Source of the DNA: Chryseobacterium sp. c4a
GTDB taxonomy: Bacteria > Bacteroidota > Bacteroidia > Flavobacteriales > Weeksellaceae
Direction: 5' to 3'
NCBI RefSeq assembly: GCF_009900745.1
Contig: NZ_WXVU01000002.1
Location: forward strand, 186,001-250,000
DNA length: 64,000 nucleotides
Shown: one piece after another, positions 51,453 to 59,851 of the stretch
Layout: each line of letters starts with the position of its first letter
How positions within the stretch are numbered: the stretch's first letter is position 1
Program-made: the position numbers and the translations under genes
The notes under the pieces: model-generated
Databases searched by the model: none
What the model was told of the DNA's origin: nothing
The model's input: only the letters and a program-made list of their open reading frames with translations

Positions 51453-52181
51453 ATGATTGCAATTTTAAAGAAAGAACTTTGGAGTTACTTTGGAAACTGG
51501 AGTGCATGGGTAATTATTGCCGCTTTCAGTTTAATAGCCACTCTTTTCCTGTTCTTTTTCGACAACGATTCAAATATTTTTGAGATCGGGGCAGCCTCGC
51601 TGCAAAGCTATTTTGTGCTGGTTCCCTGGCTTTTAATGTTCATTATTCCGGCACTTTCCATGAGAACTTTTGCTGAAGAGCAACAAACGGGAACCCTAAA
51701 CTGGTTGTTTTCACAACCGTTGAAAATTTCAGAACTGGTAGCTGGAAAATTCTTATCTGTATGGATTGTTGGGATCTTATGCCTTATTCCTTCGTTAATT
51801 TACTTTTATACAGTGTATGTATTGGGAGTTACAGAAGGTAATATTGACATGGGTATGACCTTTGGAAGTTATATTGGGCTGATTATTTTAATTGCCGCTT
51901 TTTCAGGCATTGGGATTTTAGCATCTTCTTTATCTCAAAATCAAATTATGGCTTATCTACTGGGGGTTTTCATGTGCTTTATTATGTATTTTGGAATCGA
52001 ACAGCTGGCTAGCTATAAACTTTTAGGTGGTGCAGATTTTATCCTTCAGAATATAGGGTTTTACCAACATTTCCTTGGGTTTACAAGAGGTCTTATAGAT
52101 TTCAAAGATGTTGCTTATTTTATTCTGGTGATTGGTGCGTCATTAGTATTGTCTAATCATTTTATTAACAAAAAGAAGTAG
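51453..52181 (+). CDS. gldF: Gliding-associated ABC permease GldF
   Basis: 242 residues with about six membrane segments. ABC-2-type layout: start MIAILKKELWSYFGNWSAWVI, then the conserved SMRTFAEEQQTGTLNWLFSQPLKISELVAGKF (EExxGT motif) and a C-terminal hydrophobic block. It pairs with GldG three bases downstream. GldA (the ATPase), GldF and GldG form a transporter first described in Flavobacterium johnsoniae gliding; many non-gliding relatives keep the genes. GldA is not in this window. Confidence 0.9.
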   Translation: MIAILKKELWSYFGNWSAWVIIAAFSLIATLFLFFFDNDSNIFEIGAASLQSYFVLVPWLLMFIIPALSMRTFAEEQQTGTLNWLFSQPLKISELVAGKFLSVWIVGILCLIPSLIYFYTVYVLGVTEGNIDMGMTFGSYIGLIILIAAFSGIGILASSLSQNQIMAYLLGVFMCFIMYFGIEQLASYKLLGGADFILQNIGFYQHFLGFTRGLIDFKDVAYFILVIGASLVLSNHFINKKK

Positions 52182-52184
52182 ATT

Positions 52185-53855
52185 ATGAAGAAGATTAATG
52201 CTAAATCTCCATTAGGAATTTTCCTGATTGTCATTATTCCTTTGGTGATCATTCTTGCTTATTCAGGGATCAGACTGGATTTAACCAAAGAAAAAAGATA
52301 TACGCTTTCTGAAAGCACTATTAAAGTATTAGAATCGGTTAAAAAACCTTTAACGGTAGAAGTTTACCTTGAAGGTGATTTCCCGGCGAGTTTTAAACAG
52401 CTTCAGGGAGAAACTAAATTTATGCTGGAGGAATTCAGAAAAATTAATCCAAAGATTGATTTCAAATTCATTGATCCTATCAAAACAAAGATGTCTCAGG
52501 ACACTTTGATGGCAATGGGAATGCAGCCCTCAATTCTTCCAGATATAAAGGATGGCAAAATTTCACAAATCACGCTTTTCCCATATGCCGTTATAAAATA
52601 TGACAAAGACGGAGTTTCTATTCCGCTGGTTGTACAGCAGGCAGGTATTGATGCAGATCAGCAGTTAACGAGATCCATTGAAGGTCTTGAATATAATTTG
52701 GTGTCCAATATTAAGAACATTGCCACTGATAAAAAGAAAAAAATTGGAATTTTGGTTAATCAGGATGAGCTAAGCCCTGATGAATTTCAAGGATTTGTAC
52801 ATCTTGCGATGGAAAATTATGATGCAGGGCCTATTATTCCTAAAAATCAAGTTGAGCTTACTGCCGCAGATGTACCTTTATTGAAGCAAATGAGTGCTCT
52901 GGTTATTGCAAAACCTAGAAAAGCTTTTACAGATAATGAAAAGGTAATTCTTGACCAATATATCATGAATGGCGGGAAAACACTTTGGATGATTGATGCA
53001 GTAAACGCCGAAATGGATACGCTGACAAGATCTAAAAAAGTAATGCCTTTCCCTGTTGATATCAATATGACTGATTTCTTCTTCAACTACGGATTAAGAA
53101 TCAACAATGCATTGGTAAAAGATGTGAAGAAGTTTGCTTTATTAAGGCTGGTAACAGGAGAAGTAAGCGGAAATCCACAGTATACAAGTTTGCCATGGCC
53201 TTATTTTCCTCTTGGAATTGCTGAAAATAATAATCCGGTTACTAAAAATATCAACCCTGTAAAATTTGAATTCCCTACTTCTATTGATACATTGGGAGGA
53301 AGAAAAAATATCAAAACAAAAGTTCTTTTCGAATCCAGTGAAAGAACATTGTTGAAACAGGTTCCGAATTATGTTGATCTTAAAGAAATCGCTACTGTAG
53401 ACAGCTTAGGGCAAATGGAAAAGCCAAGCACTCCGAAGATTTTCGCCGTAGCATTGGAAGGGAAATTCAATTCTGCTTATGCATCAAGAATTGAAAGAAA
53501 GTCCTACCCAGGCTTTAAAGCAGAAAGTCCTGAGAATAAAATGATCGTGATTGCAGACGGAGATATCGGACGAAATAAAGTGATCAAAGGGAAACCACTT
53601 CCATTAGGAGTTGATATGCTTACGAATGAGCAGTTCGGAAATGAGCAGTTCCTAAGAAACGCTCTTGATTATCTATTGGATGACAGCAATCTGATGGAAT
53701 TGAGAAACAGAAACATCGAAGAAAGACTTCTTGACAGACATAGAGTAGATGAAGAGAAAACTAAGTGGCAATGGCTGAATTTATTGCTTCCATTGTTTAT
53801 TATTGGCCTTATCGGAGGATTATTCTTCTGGCTGAGAAAGAAGAAATTTGGATAA
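52185..53855 (+). CDS. gldG: Gliding-associated ABC component GldG
   Basis: 556 residues. One N-terminal membrane segment (LGIFLIVIIPLVIILAYSGI), a large periplasmic part with GldG/ABC-type uncharacterised domains (RLDLTKEKRYTLSESTIKVLE; EVYLEGDFPASFKQLQGETKFMLEEF; QQAGIDADQQLTRSIEGLEYNLVSNI), and a C-terminal membrane anchor (WLNLLLPLFIIGLIGGLFFWLRKKKFG). Encoded three bases after gldF, so the pair is co-translated. It works with GldF and GldA. A terminator follows directly. Confidence 0.92.
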   Translation: MKKINAKSPLGIFLIVIIPLVIILAYSGIRLDLTKEKRYTLSESTIKVLESVKKPLTVEVYLEGDFPASFKQLQGETKFMLEEFRKINPKIDFKFIDPIKTKMSQDTLMAMGMQPSILPDIKDGKISQITLFPYAVIKYDKDGVSIPLVVQQAGIDADQQLTRSIEGLEYNLVSNIKNIATDKKKKIGILVNQDELSPDEFQGFVHLAMENYDAGPIIPKNQVELTAADVPLLKQMSALVIAKPRKAFTDNEKVILDQYIMNGGKTLWMIDAVNAEMDTLTRSKKVMPFPVDINMTDFFFNYGLRINNALVKDVKKFALLRLVTGEVSGNPQYTSLPWPYFPLGIAENNNPVTKNINPVKFEFPTSIDTLGGRKNIKTKVLFESSERTLLKQVPNYVDLKEIATVDSLGQMEKPSTPKIFAVALEGKFNSAYASRIERKSYPGFKAESPENKMIVIADGDIGRNKVIKGKPLPLGVDMLTNEQFGNEQFLRNALDYLLDDSNLMELRNRNIEERLLDRHRVDEEKTKWQWLNLLLPLFIIGLIGGLFFWLRKKKFG

Positions 53856-53858
53856 AAT

Positions 53859-53890
53859 AAAAGAGAAGCTGAAAAGCTTCTCTTTTTTAT
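53859..53890. terminator. Bidirectional terminator after gldG
   Basis: Stem AAAAGAGAAGCT / AGCTTCTCTTTT around GAAA, with T's on the right and, on the minus strand, TTTTATTTTA. Confidence 0.88.
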
Positions 53891-53904
53891 TTGAAAATGA
53901 TTGT

Positions 53905-54273
53905 CTATTTTGATTTCAGTTTTTTATTCTCTTCCTTCAAAACTTCCACTTGTTCCTCCAATACCTTAATATAACTCTGTAAATTTTCTACAATAGAATT
54001 GGGAATATTGTGGAAATGGTTAAAATAACTACCGGCATTATCATTGAAAGTAGTATTGTCATGGTTGTTATGAACGATTGCGGTTTTTCTTTCCTCTTTG
54101 ATCTCTTCTACAGGAACATCAAGTGCTTTTGCAAGCTTTTCCCATTCATCATCGTATATTCTTACTTCGTCATTCTCTTTTCGAGAGTAATTTGAAACAT
54201 CTGTCGAGATGATTTTAGACATATATTCCTGTGTGTAACCTCTTTGCTCTCTTAGACTTTTTAGCTTTTCCAT
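53905..54273 (-). CDS. XRE-family DNA-binding protein with C-terminal coiled coil
   Basis: 122 residues. Helix-turn-helix at the N terminus (LKSLREQRGYTQEYMSKIISTDVSNYSRKEN), a short acidic stretch, an Asn/His-rich linker (HNNHDNTTFNDNAGSYFNHFHN) and a C-terminal coiled coil (IKVLEEQVEVLKEENKKLKSK) likely used for dimerisation. A longer frame begins at 54303, but the exact -7 box at 54308-54301 overlaps that codon, so the ATG at 54273 is used. Target genes are unknown; no neighbour looks like a partner. Confidence 0.85.
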   Translation of the reverse strand: MEKLKSLREQRGYTQEYMSKIISTDVSNYSRKENDEVRIYDDEWEKLAKALDVPVEEIKEERKTAIVHNNHDNTTFNDNAGSYFNHFHNIPNSIVENLQSYIKVLEEQVEVLKEENKKLKSK

Positions 54274-54300
54274 AACGACCTTTTTATCTGTGTCTTTATA

Positions 54301-54308
54301 CAAATATA
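54301..54308 (-). promoter_or_regulatory. -7 box of the XRE gene
   Basis: TATATTTG on the minus strand, exact TAnnTTTG. It covers the alternative upstream start and sits 27 bases before the ATG at 54273. Confidence 0.75.
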
Positions 54309-54332
54309 AAAAAATGGAGTAGAATTTAAAAT

Positions 54333-55574
54333 CTATTTATTAAATGCACTTTGATATTTCTCCAACACATTCCATATTCCATAAAAAGCATCATTTCCTT
54401 TCTTATCCGAGAAATTAGTATTGAAGATCATTATTCTTCCAAGATTATTTTTAGGATCGAAAAACATCATAGACATTACCCCCGGATCTCCGCCAGTATG
54501 GCCAATATATCCTGTATAGCCAAATCCCATGAATATTCCCACATTATAAGATTCATTATAAGGATTTTGAGTATTTCTTTCTGTAAAATGGAATGCTGTA
54601 AGTTGTGGTGTGAAATATTCTTTATAGCTTTTCTGGCTTAGAATGGTTCCTTTTCCGTTATATCCTTTGATGAGTTCAGTCAAGTATTTACTTAAATCAT
54701 TACTACTAGTGATAAATCCACCATCAGGATAAGTTGCAGAAAGATAATAGGGAAGTACAGTTTCAGGATTTTCATAGAGCCTGGAGAATTTTGAAAATTG
54801 AATGTCTTCATATTTCCATCCTGAATCATTCATTTGTAAGGGTTTCAGAATGTACTCTTTGGTAAACATACTAAACTCCTGACCCGTTGCCTGCTCTATA
54901 ATAAAAGCTGCTAGAGCCGTTCCTACATTAGAATATTCATACATCGTTCCCGGTTGATGGGAGGAAAAACTGTTTGTATTCCATTTTCCATGTTCAGATA
55001 ATACATTTTTTAAAAAGACAGACATTGTAATGATAGAATCTGAAGGGTTGAATACCTGTTCATCATCAAAAGTAAGCTTTGCATCAGTCAGGTTTTGGTT
55101 GGGTTTCAGGAAATAGTTTTTAGATAAATAAAATTCATTGTCCAAAATGGAAGAAGTGTGAGTTGCCAATTGGCGTATGGTAATAGGTTTTTGAGGGAAA
55201 TTAGGATTAACAATTTTAAATGGTAAATACTTTTGTATCGGATCATCCAGATTCAACTTTCCCAATTCCTGAGCTTTCAAAAGGGAAATTCCAACCAATG
55301 TTTTGGAAATAGAGGCTATATTTTGAATGGTATTGATGGTATAGGGTTGCTTTTCCTTCACATCTGAATATCCAAACCCATTCTGATAAAGAGTTGATTC
55401 ATCATTAACGATGGAAACAGAAAAACCATTAAAATTCCCCTGTTGATATATTTTGTTGATCTCCAGATCTAAAGAATCTTTAGTCTTCTGATAAGCCAAT
55501 GTTGAGCTGTTTTTCATAGTATGGCATGAAATCACTAGAATAGAGACCATGAAAAATAATGAAAATTTTATCAT
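54333..55574 (-). CDS. Class-C-beta-lactamase-like serine hydrolase, lipoprotein
   Basis: 413 residues with a lipobox (MVSILVISCHTM). The serine beta-lactamase/PBP-like fold shows SxxK as SISK (Ser88, Lys91), YxN as YSN in GTMYEYSNVGTALAAF, and the third motif as HTG in GHTGGDPG. Members of this group are mostly esterases or D-amino peptidases; a few degrade beta-lactams, and the sequence does not settle it. It is predicted to be attached to a membrane facing the periplasm. No regulator or peptidoglycan gene is next to it, and no exact -7 box is visible. Confidence 0.88.
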   Translation of the reverse strand: MIKFSLFFMVSILVISCHTMKNSSTLAYQKTKDSLDLEINKIYQQGNFNGFSVSIVNDESTLYQNGFGYSDVKEKQPYTINTIQNIASISKTLVGISLLKAQELGKLNLDDPIQKYLPFKIVNPNFPQKPITIRQLATHTSSILDNEFYLSKNYFLKPNQNLTDAKLTFDDEQVFNPSDSIITMSVFLKNVLSEHGKWNTNSFSSHQPGTMYEYSNVGTALAAFIIEQATGQEFSMFTKEYILKPLQMNDSGWKYEDIQFSKFSRLYENPETVLPYYLSATYPDGGFITSSNDLSKYLTELIKGYNGKGTILSQKSYKEYFTPQLTAFHFTERNTQNPYNESYNVGIFMGFGYTGYIGHTGGDPGVMSMMFFDPKNNLGRIMIFNTNFSDKKGNDAFYGIWNVLEKYQSAFNK

Positions 55575-55693
55575 AAGCTTTTAATAATAAGACATTTAAA
55601 TAGGGTGTTTTGTTACAACTATTGATCATTAAGTAAAAATACCCGAAATCAAAAACACGTATTTATACGCTATGAATACGCTTTAATTCTATC

Positions 55694-55701
55694 TAATTTT
55701 G
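55694..55701 (+). promoter_or_regulatory. -7 box of the PI-PLC-like gene
   Basis: TAATTTTG, exact TAnnTTTG, 59 bases before the ATG. Confidence 0.55.
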
Positions 55702-55760
55702 TTGGAAAAGATAGAGAAATCTATCCGTTATCATAGGAAATATTATTAAATCACCATATC

Positions 55761-57158
55761 ATGCCTACAAAACAACACAACAGATTTCTTTTCCAAATGA
55801 TGGAAGGAGTGAGTAACTTAAAGATGGTTATTACAGATCATAGCATCTCCTCGGGACAGCCTTGGGAAAATACAGCGGATATTATTCAAAAGTCTGGTAA
55901 TACCTGGGAAATAGATGTTCAGGCTGGAAGACACGGGACAGATACGGTTGCTCAATGGTTTAAAAGTAAAATATCTGGCGGTGATGCTATAGGTTGCAGC
56001 TCTAATGATGCCTTGCCTGGGAAATTGAACTTTGCGTTTACCTGTACTTTATCCTTTGACTATCAAAACAGGCATTGTGAATTGCACGATATTCAGATTG
56101 GGCAGGGACACAACTCAAAATCAGAAAACAATTGGTGGATCGGTAGCCGAAATATTAAGAAAGTATCTGGAACTTATATTTTAAAAACAGATGGGAATAC
56201 TCGTTTCAATTGTAATGTTTCAGTGTCTGGTGTTAATCAGTTTTATCTTAAATTAAATGGCTCAGAATGGATGAGTAAACTGGATCAAACTGTTTCGCTC
56301 AAAGCTTTAAGTATTCCGGGGACACACGATTCAGGAACCTATAAGATTTCTTCTGCATCATTTGGTGCAAGATGCCAAAATTATGATATTAGACAACAGT
56401 TGGAAAATGGGATTCGTTTTCTGGATATCAGACTTGTCAATTCATCCAATTCTTCAGATCCGTTAGATCTCTACCACGGTATTATTTCTTGTGGAGTTAC
56501 CTTTGGGAATGTATTGGATGCCTGTCAGTCATTTTTAAAAGATCATCCGTCTGAAACTATTCTAATGTCTGTAAACAATGAGAAAAGCGGACAGGATATT
56601 TCTGATAACTTTATCCAATATCTTAAAAAATATAATACCCTTTATTTTCAGGGAAATGCTATTCCCAATTTAAATGAATCCAAAGGAAAAGTGCTCTTTT
56701 TATACAGATTCGATCTGAATGTAGGAAGCTCAGGAATAGATAAAAACAAAGTAGGGGTAAGATTCGGAGCATGGAAAGACAATACCACTTTTGAAACAAC
56801 GAATGCCAATGGACAAAAATTCTATATTGAAGACAATTATGAAAGCTACGATACCCATAAAAAGGTAAAATATGTACAGGAAAATTTGGAACGGGCCATG
56901 CAGAAAAATGCTAATAATGATGCTGTTCTGTATGTAAGCTTCAATAGTATTGCTTTTGGAGTGGGACACCATACTCCTTATCAGTATGCCTGGGGCGGTT
57001 TAGGAGTAGATCCGGCCATGAATCCGTGGCTGAAACAATATACCCAATATTCAGGGAAAAAACGATTGGGAATTATCCCGCTTGATTTTTATAATAACGG
57101 TGGTGGAAATCCGATTGAAAACGGACTCGTAGATAATATTATCCAATCAAATCATTGA
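55761..57158 (+). CDS. Phosphatidylinositol-specific phospholipase C-like protein with extra N-terminal domain
   Basis: 465 residues. The C-terminal two thirds is a PI-PLC X barrel: first catalytic His189 in SIPGTHDSGTY, then NGIRFLDIRL and second His239 in LYHGIISCGVTFGNVLDAC, with HPSETILMSVNN after it. The first 165 residues form a separate beta-rich domain (MVITDHSISSGQPWENTADII; WFKSKISGGDAIGC) resembling aegerolysin-like lipid-binding folds in layout; this is tentative. PI-PLCs cleave inositol lipids and GPI anchors of eukaryotes. No signal peptide or sorting domain is visible, which is unexpected for an enzyme whose substrate is outside the cell. Confidence 0.82.
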   Translation: MPTKQHNRFLFQMMEGVSNLKMVITDHSISSGQPWENTADIIQKSGNTWEIDVQAGRHGTDTVAQWFKSKISGGDAIGCSSNDALPGKLNFAFTCTLSFDYQNRHCELHDIQIGQGHNSKSENNWWIGSRNIKKVSGTYILKTDGNTRFNCNVSVSGVNQFYLKLNGSEWMSKLDQTVSLKALSIPGTHDSGTYKISSASFGARCQNYDIRQQLENGIRFLDIRLVNSSNSSDPLDLYHGIISCGVTFGNVLDACQSFLKDHPSETILMSVNNEKSGQDISDNFIQYLKKYNTLYFQGNAIPNLNESKGKVLFLYRFDLNVGSSGIDKNKVGVRFGAWKDNTTFETTNANGQKFYIEDNYESYDTHKKVKYVQENLERAMQKNANNDAVLYVSFNSIAFGVGHHTPYQYAWGGLGVDPAMNPWLKQYTQYSGKKRLGIIPLDFYNNGGGNPIENGLVDNIIQSNH

Positions 57159-57170
57159 TATTTTAGCTAT

Positions 57171-57217
57171 AAAAGAGAAGCCGAAAAAAAAGAGAAACTT
57201 TACAGCTTCTCTTTTTT
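57171..57217. terminator. Terminator between the PI-PLC-like and DUF2314 genes
   Basis: Stem AAAAGAGAAGC / GCTTCTCTTTT separated by 23 bases, followed by TTTTTT. It is similar to the gldG terminator. Confidence 0.7.
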
Positions 57218-57242
57218 ATTTAAAATTCTTCTAGGGTCATTA

Positions 57243-58058
57243 TTAATTTTCCAATACCGGAATAAGATGTTCCCAATTCAGTTGTTTGGCATAATCCAAG
57301 GCTGTTTTTCCTGTTTTGGATTGAATTGTTTTATCAGCTCCAGCATCCAATGCAGCCTGTACTGTAGTTAAGTTTCCGGCAATGGTTTCTCTGTGAAGAA
57401 GGGTCTGTCCGTTTTCATCAATCTGCCTGATCTCATCAGGATATTCCTGTAGGAATTTGGCAAAATCTTCTTTCATGTTTTTGCTCATCGGATGTTCGAT
57501 AAGGTTTTCAGGTGCTTCCTTCTGGTGATTAACGACAAGAATATCGTTGAAATCTCCAAAATCCAGTTGCCATGCATTGTCATGATCTTTTCTTTCCGAA
57601 GCAGACATATCCGAACGCATCTTTTGAATGGTAAATCCACCATACGCTTTCGGAAGAGGATCTGCAGATGATGAGAATAATTTAGAAAGACCTGTAGGCT
57701 TCTTTACACTGGGGGTGATGGCAAAAAGCCAGTCACTAATTTCAGTAAGCGGAATATCTATATAATCTCCAACCTGAACATTTCTTAAGGTGTTCGGTTC
57801 ATTGATCAGGTATCCTGTTACGCGTTCACCATCAAAACCAATATCATTGATCCACATGTGCTCAACAATAGTTTCTCCCGTTTCGGTGGTATCTGAAAAA
57901 AGAGCTTTTACGCATGATACATTAAGTCCCGGAATGATTCTTCTGTATTCCCAGGATTGTTCGCGCCAAAAATATTTAAAAGTTTCCTGTGCTTTCTTGT
58001 ACGCTGCGATCATTTGTGGGTCATCTCCATCTGCCCAAAAAATAGGATTGTTTTCCAT
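57243..58058 (-). CDS. DUF2314 protein with C-terminal ankyrin repeats
   Basis: 271 residues, no signal peptide. The N-terminal part has the DUF2314 pattern (FKYFWREQ, VKALFSD..ETIVEHMWINDIGFDGERVTGYLINEP, VQVGDYIDIPLTEISDW). The last 70 residues hold two ankyrin repeats (NGQTLLHRETIAGNLTTVQAALDAGAD and TGKTALDYAKQLNWEHLIPVL). Function is unknown; this type of fusion is common among cytoplasmic proteins that bind toxins or other proteins. It follows a hypothetical gene by 45 bases on the same strand and probably shares its promoter. Confidence 0.85.
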   Translation of the reverse strand: MENNPIFWADGDDPQMIAAYKKAQETFKYFWREQSWEYRRIIPGLNVSCVKALFSDTTETGETIVEHMWINDIGFDGERVTGYLINEPNTLRNVQVGDYIDIPLTEISDWLFAITPSVKKPTGLSKLFSSSADPLPKAYGGFTIQKMRSDMSASERKDHDNAWQLDFGDFNDILVVNHQKEAPENLIEHPMSKNMKEDFAKFLQEYPDEIRQIDENGQTLLHRETIAGNLTTVQAALDAGADKTIQSKTGKTALDYAKQLNWEHLIPVLEN

Positions 58059-58103
58059 TTTATAAATTGTAATTGGTTTGACTGATGTATTTTGGAAATT
58101 TTT

Positions 58104-58742
58104 CTAATTCTGATAAGCCTCCTTTGGAAGTAAAGCAGCCGTTTTGTAATAGCTTATATCCATTTGATATTGCTCCTGAAGCTCATGAAAGGTTTCATAA
58201 TCATAATGTGCCCAATTCTGTTCGTTATCAGGATCTGAAGTTTTATCAATAGCCAGTTCTAGCTTTCCGTCTTCTTCGTAACTGCATTCTAAAGCAGCAT
58301 ACTTTTCTCCGGATTTATCTGTAGTATACCAGCATTTTACGGTTTTCTCAAGTTGTGGTTCTTGTGTTTCATTATCAATCACCTGAGAACATATAAAGTT
58401 TTCAGGATCATCAATTGTAAAAACAGTTTTGGAAATCAGAGGCTGATCGTCTACTGATAATGAATACAGTTTATTAGTGGAAATTATGTAACCGTCAGTA
58501 GTTTCCTTTTTTTCGATGTCAAAGAAGTCTGATTTTTCTTTCAGATATTCCAGAATTTCCTCCTCATTGTCGCCTTCATGTAAGAAATAATTGATATTAT
58601 ATATACTTTCGTCGTTGATAAATTCAATCTCTTTTAGTATATCGGAATCACTTTCATAATAATACAGATGATATTCATCTAGCTTGGTAGCTTTATTCTT
58701 GGAAATAACTTCTCCAAAAATGTTTTTGTACACTTTTCTCAT
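58104..58742 (-). CDS. Hypothetical acidic protein
   Basis: 212 residues, unrecognised. It is cytoplasmic by appearance (no signal peptide or membrane segment) and very acidic, with many Asp, Glu and Tyr (YHLYYYESDSDILKEIEFINDES; FTIDDPENFICSQVIDNETQEPQ). The second half has WYTTDKSGEKYAALECSYEEDGKLE. It is encoded just upstream of the DUF2314-ankyrin gene with a 45-base gap, so the two are probably one unit. An exact -7 box lies about 46 bases before the start. It could be an immunity-type or regulatory protein, but nothing in it proves that. Confidence 0.65.
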   Translation of the reverse strand: MRKVYKNIFGEVISKNKATKLDEYHLYYYESDSDILKEIEFINDESIYNINYFLHEGDNEEEILEYLKEKSDFFDIEKKETTDGYIISTNKLYSLSVDDQPLISKTVFTIDDPENFICSQVIDNETQEPQLEKTVKCWYTTDKSGEKYAALECSYEEDGKLELAIDKTSDPDNEQNWAHYDYETFHELQEQYQMDISYYKTAALLPKEAYQN

Positions 58743-58787
58743 TGTTAATCATGTTTAGTTTCATCTATTAGTTTAAGTGGTATGGAG

Positions 58788-58795
58788 CAAAGATA
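58788..58795 (-). promoter_or_regulatory. -7 box of the hypothetical/DUF2314 unit
   Basis: TATCTTTG on the minus strand, exact TAnnTTTG. Confidence 0.6.
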
Positions 58796-58851
58796 AGTTT
58801 TCTTTTTTATCTTAGCCTAAAGTGTAAAACGGTATTTATTTCGTAATTATT

Positions 58852-59280
58852 TTATATGTCCTTTATAAAATCCTCATATTCGTAATAAAATCTTTCAAAT
58901 CCGTCCATTTTGTCGACAAAGAATTCAAAAATTTCCTGCCAGGTGTTTTTATTGAAAATTGAAACACCATTTTTTTCCACCCAAATTCTACTGATGACCT
59001 TTCCATTTTCCAGTGTAAAATGCTCTTCTTTCTGGAAATCTCCGATGAAATCCTTTAAAATATCTTCCAAAGACCATATTTTATTGTAATAGGCATCGCG
59101 AAAAATTTCATCTTTCATTTCGATATCAAGAGAAACTTCTACTTTTTTGTTATCAGCAGAAAATTTAAATGCCATATCCTTGATCTTTGTATCATACAGA
59201 ATCCATTTTCTTGGAAAGGATTTCCCAAAAGCTGTCCAAAATTCCTTTTTTAGTTGTTGTGCTTCTTGTTTACTGAACAT
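58852..59280 (-). CDS. DUF4268 protein
   Basis: 142 residues. The start MFSKQEAQQLKKEFWTAFGKSFPRKWILYDTKIKDMAFKF and the end WQEIFEFFVDKMDGFERFYYEYEDFIKDI match the flavobacterial DUF4268 family from end to end. Function is unknown; the family occurs alone and at the end of some restriction-related proteins. A longer frame starts at 59331, but the exact -7 box TATGTTTG at 59292-59285 lies inside it, four bases before the ATG at 59280. The message is therefore predicted to be leaderless. Confidence 0.85.
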   Translation of the reverse strand: MFSKQEAQQLKKEFWTAFGKSFPRKWILYDTKIKDMAFKFSADNKKVEVSLDIEMKDEIFRDAYYNKIWSLEDILKDFIGDFQKEEHFTLENGKVISRIWVEKNGVSIFNKNTWQEIFEFFVDKMDGFERFYYEYEDFIKDI

Positions 59281-59284
59281 AGGG

Positions 59285-59292
59285 CAAACATA
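59285..59292 (-). promoter_or_regulatory. -7 box of the DUF4268 gene
   Basis: TATGTTTG on the minus strand, exact TAnnTTTG, four bases before the ATG. Confidence 0.7.
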
Positions 59293-59409
59293 ATGATTTA
59301 ATAGGAAAAAGGCAAAAGTATCGTACAGCAAAAAAGATAAAAAATAAAACTGTTGATGGGCTCTCAGGCAATTTTGTCTTTTAGCTTAAACATATTTAAA
59401 CAATTTTCT

Positions 59410-59417
59410 TATTTTTG
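59410..59417 (+). promoter_or_regulatory. -7 box of the Rrf2 gene
   Basis: TATTTTTG, exact TAnnTTTG, five bases before the ATG at 59423, so the message is leaderless or nearly so. Confidence 0.7.
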
Positions 59418-59422
59418 CTGTA

Positions 59423-59830
59423 ATGCTATCCAAAAAATCTCAATATGCGTTTAAGGCACTTTCATATCTTGTAGAAAAAAGAAATGAAGGCCCGGTTCTT
59501 ATTTCCGAAATTGCGGAACACAAAAAGATACCTTTAAAGTTTTTAGAAAATATTCTGCTTGAACTGAAAAAAGCAGAAATCCTTGACAGTAAGAAAGGAA
59601 AAGGAGGGGGATATTTCTTGAAGGAAAACCCTGAAAATGTGAAGCTGGCTAAAATCATCCGTCTTGTAAATGGCCCTATTGCCATGCTTCCATGTGTAAG
59701 TCTAAACTTCTACGAGAAATGTGAAGACTGTAACGAAGATCACTGCGGCTTGCATGACGTATTGATTGAAGTTCGGGATGCTTCACTCAATATTCTTGAG
59801 AAAAAAACTTTAATGGATCTGGTCGACTGA
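59423..59830 (+). CDS. Rrf2-family transcriptional regulator
   Basis: 135 residues. Winged helix at the N terminus (LSKKSQYAFKALSYLVEKRNEGPVLISEIAEHKKIPLKFLENILLELKKAEILDSKKGKGGGYFL) and a cysteine-bearing region: CVSLNFYEKCEDCNEDHCGLHDVL holds four cysteines, more than the three that bind [2Fe-2S] in IscR. Rrf2 proteins sense iron-sulfur status, nitric oxide or cysteine supply; in Bacteroidetes several neighbour sulfur-assimilation genes. An operator-like element directly downstream, before the TauE/SafE unit, and a near copy before the cupin gene are its likely binding sites. Confidence 0.92.
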   Translation: MLSKKSQYAFKALSYLVEKRNEGPVLISEIAEHKKIPLKFLENILLELKKAEILDSKKGKGGGYFLKENPENVKLAKIIRLVNGPIAMLPCVSLNFYEKCEDCNEDHCGLHDVLIEVRDASLNILEKKTLMDLVD

Positions 59831-59851
59831 CCTGATCCTTTTTTTTGAATA

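Noticed and set aside
55761-56260. Calling the N-terminal domain of the PI-PLC-like protein an aegerolysin
   Set aside because: Only the overall layout is similar; no diagnostic motif could be confirmed, so the entry states it as tentative.
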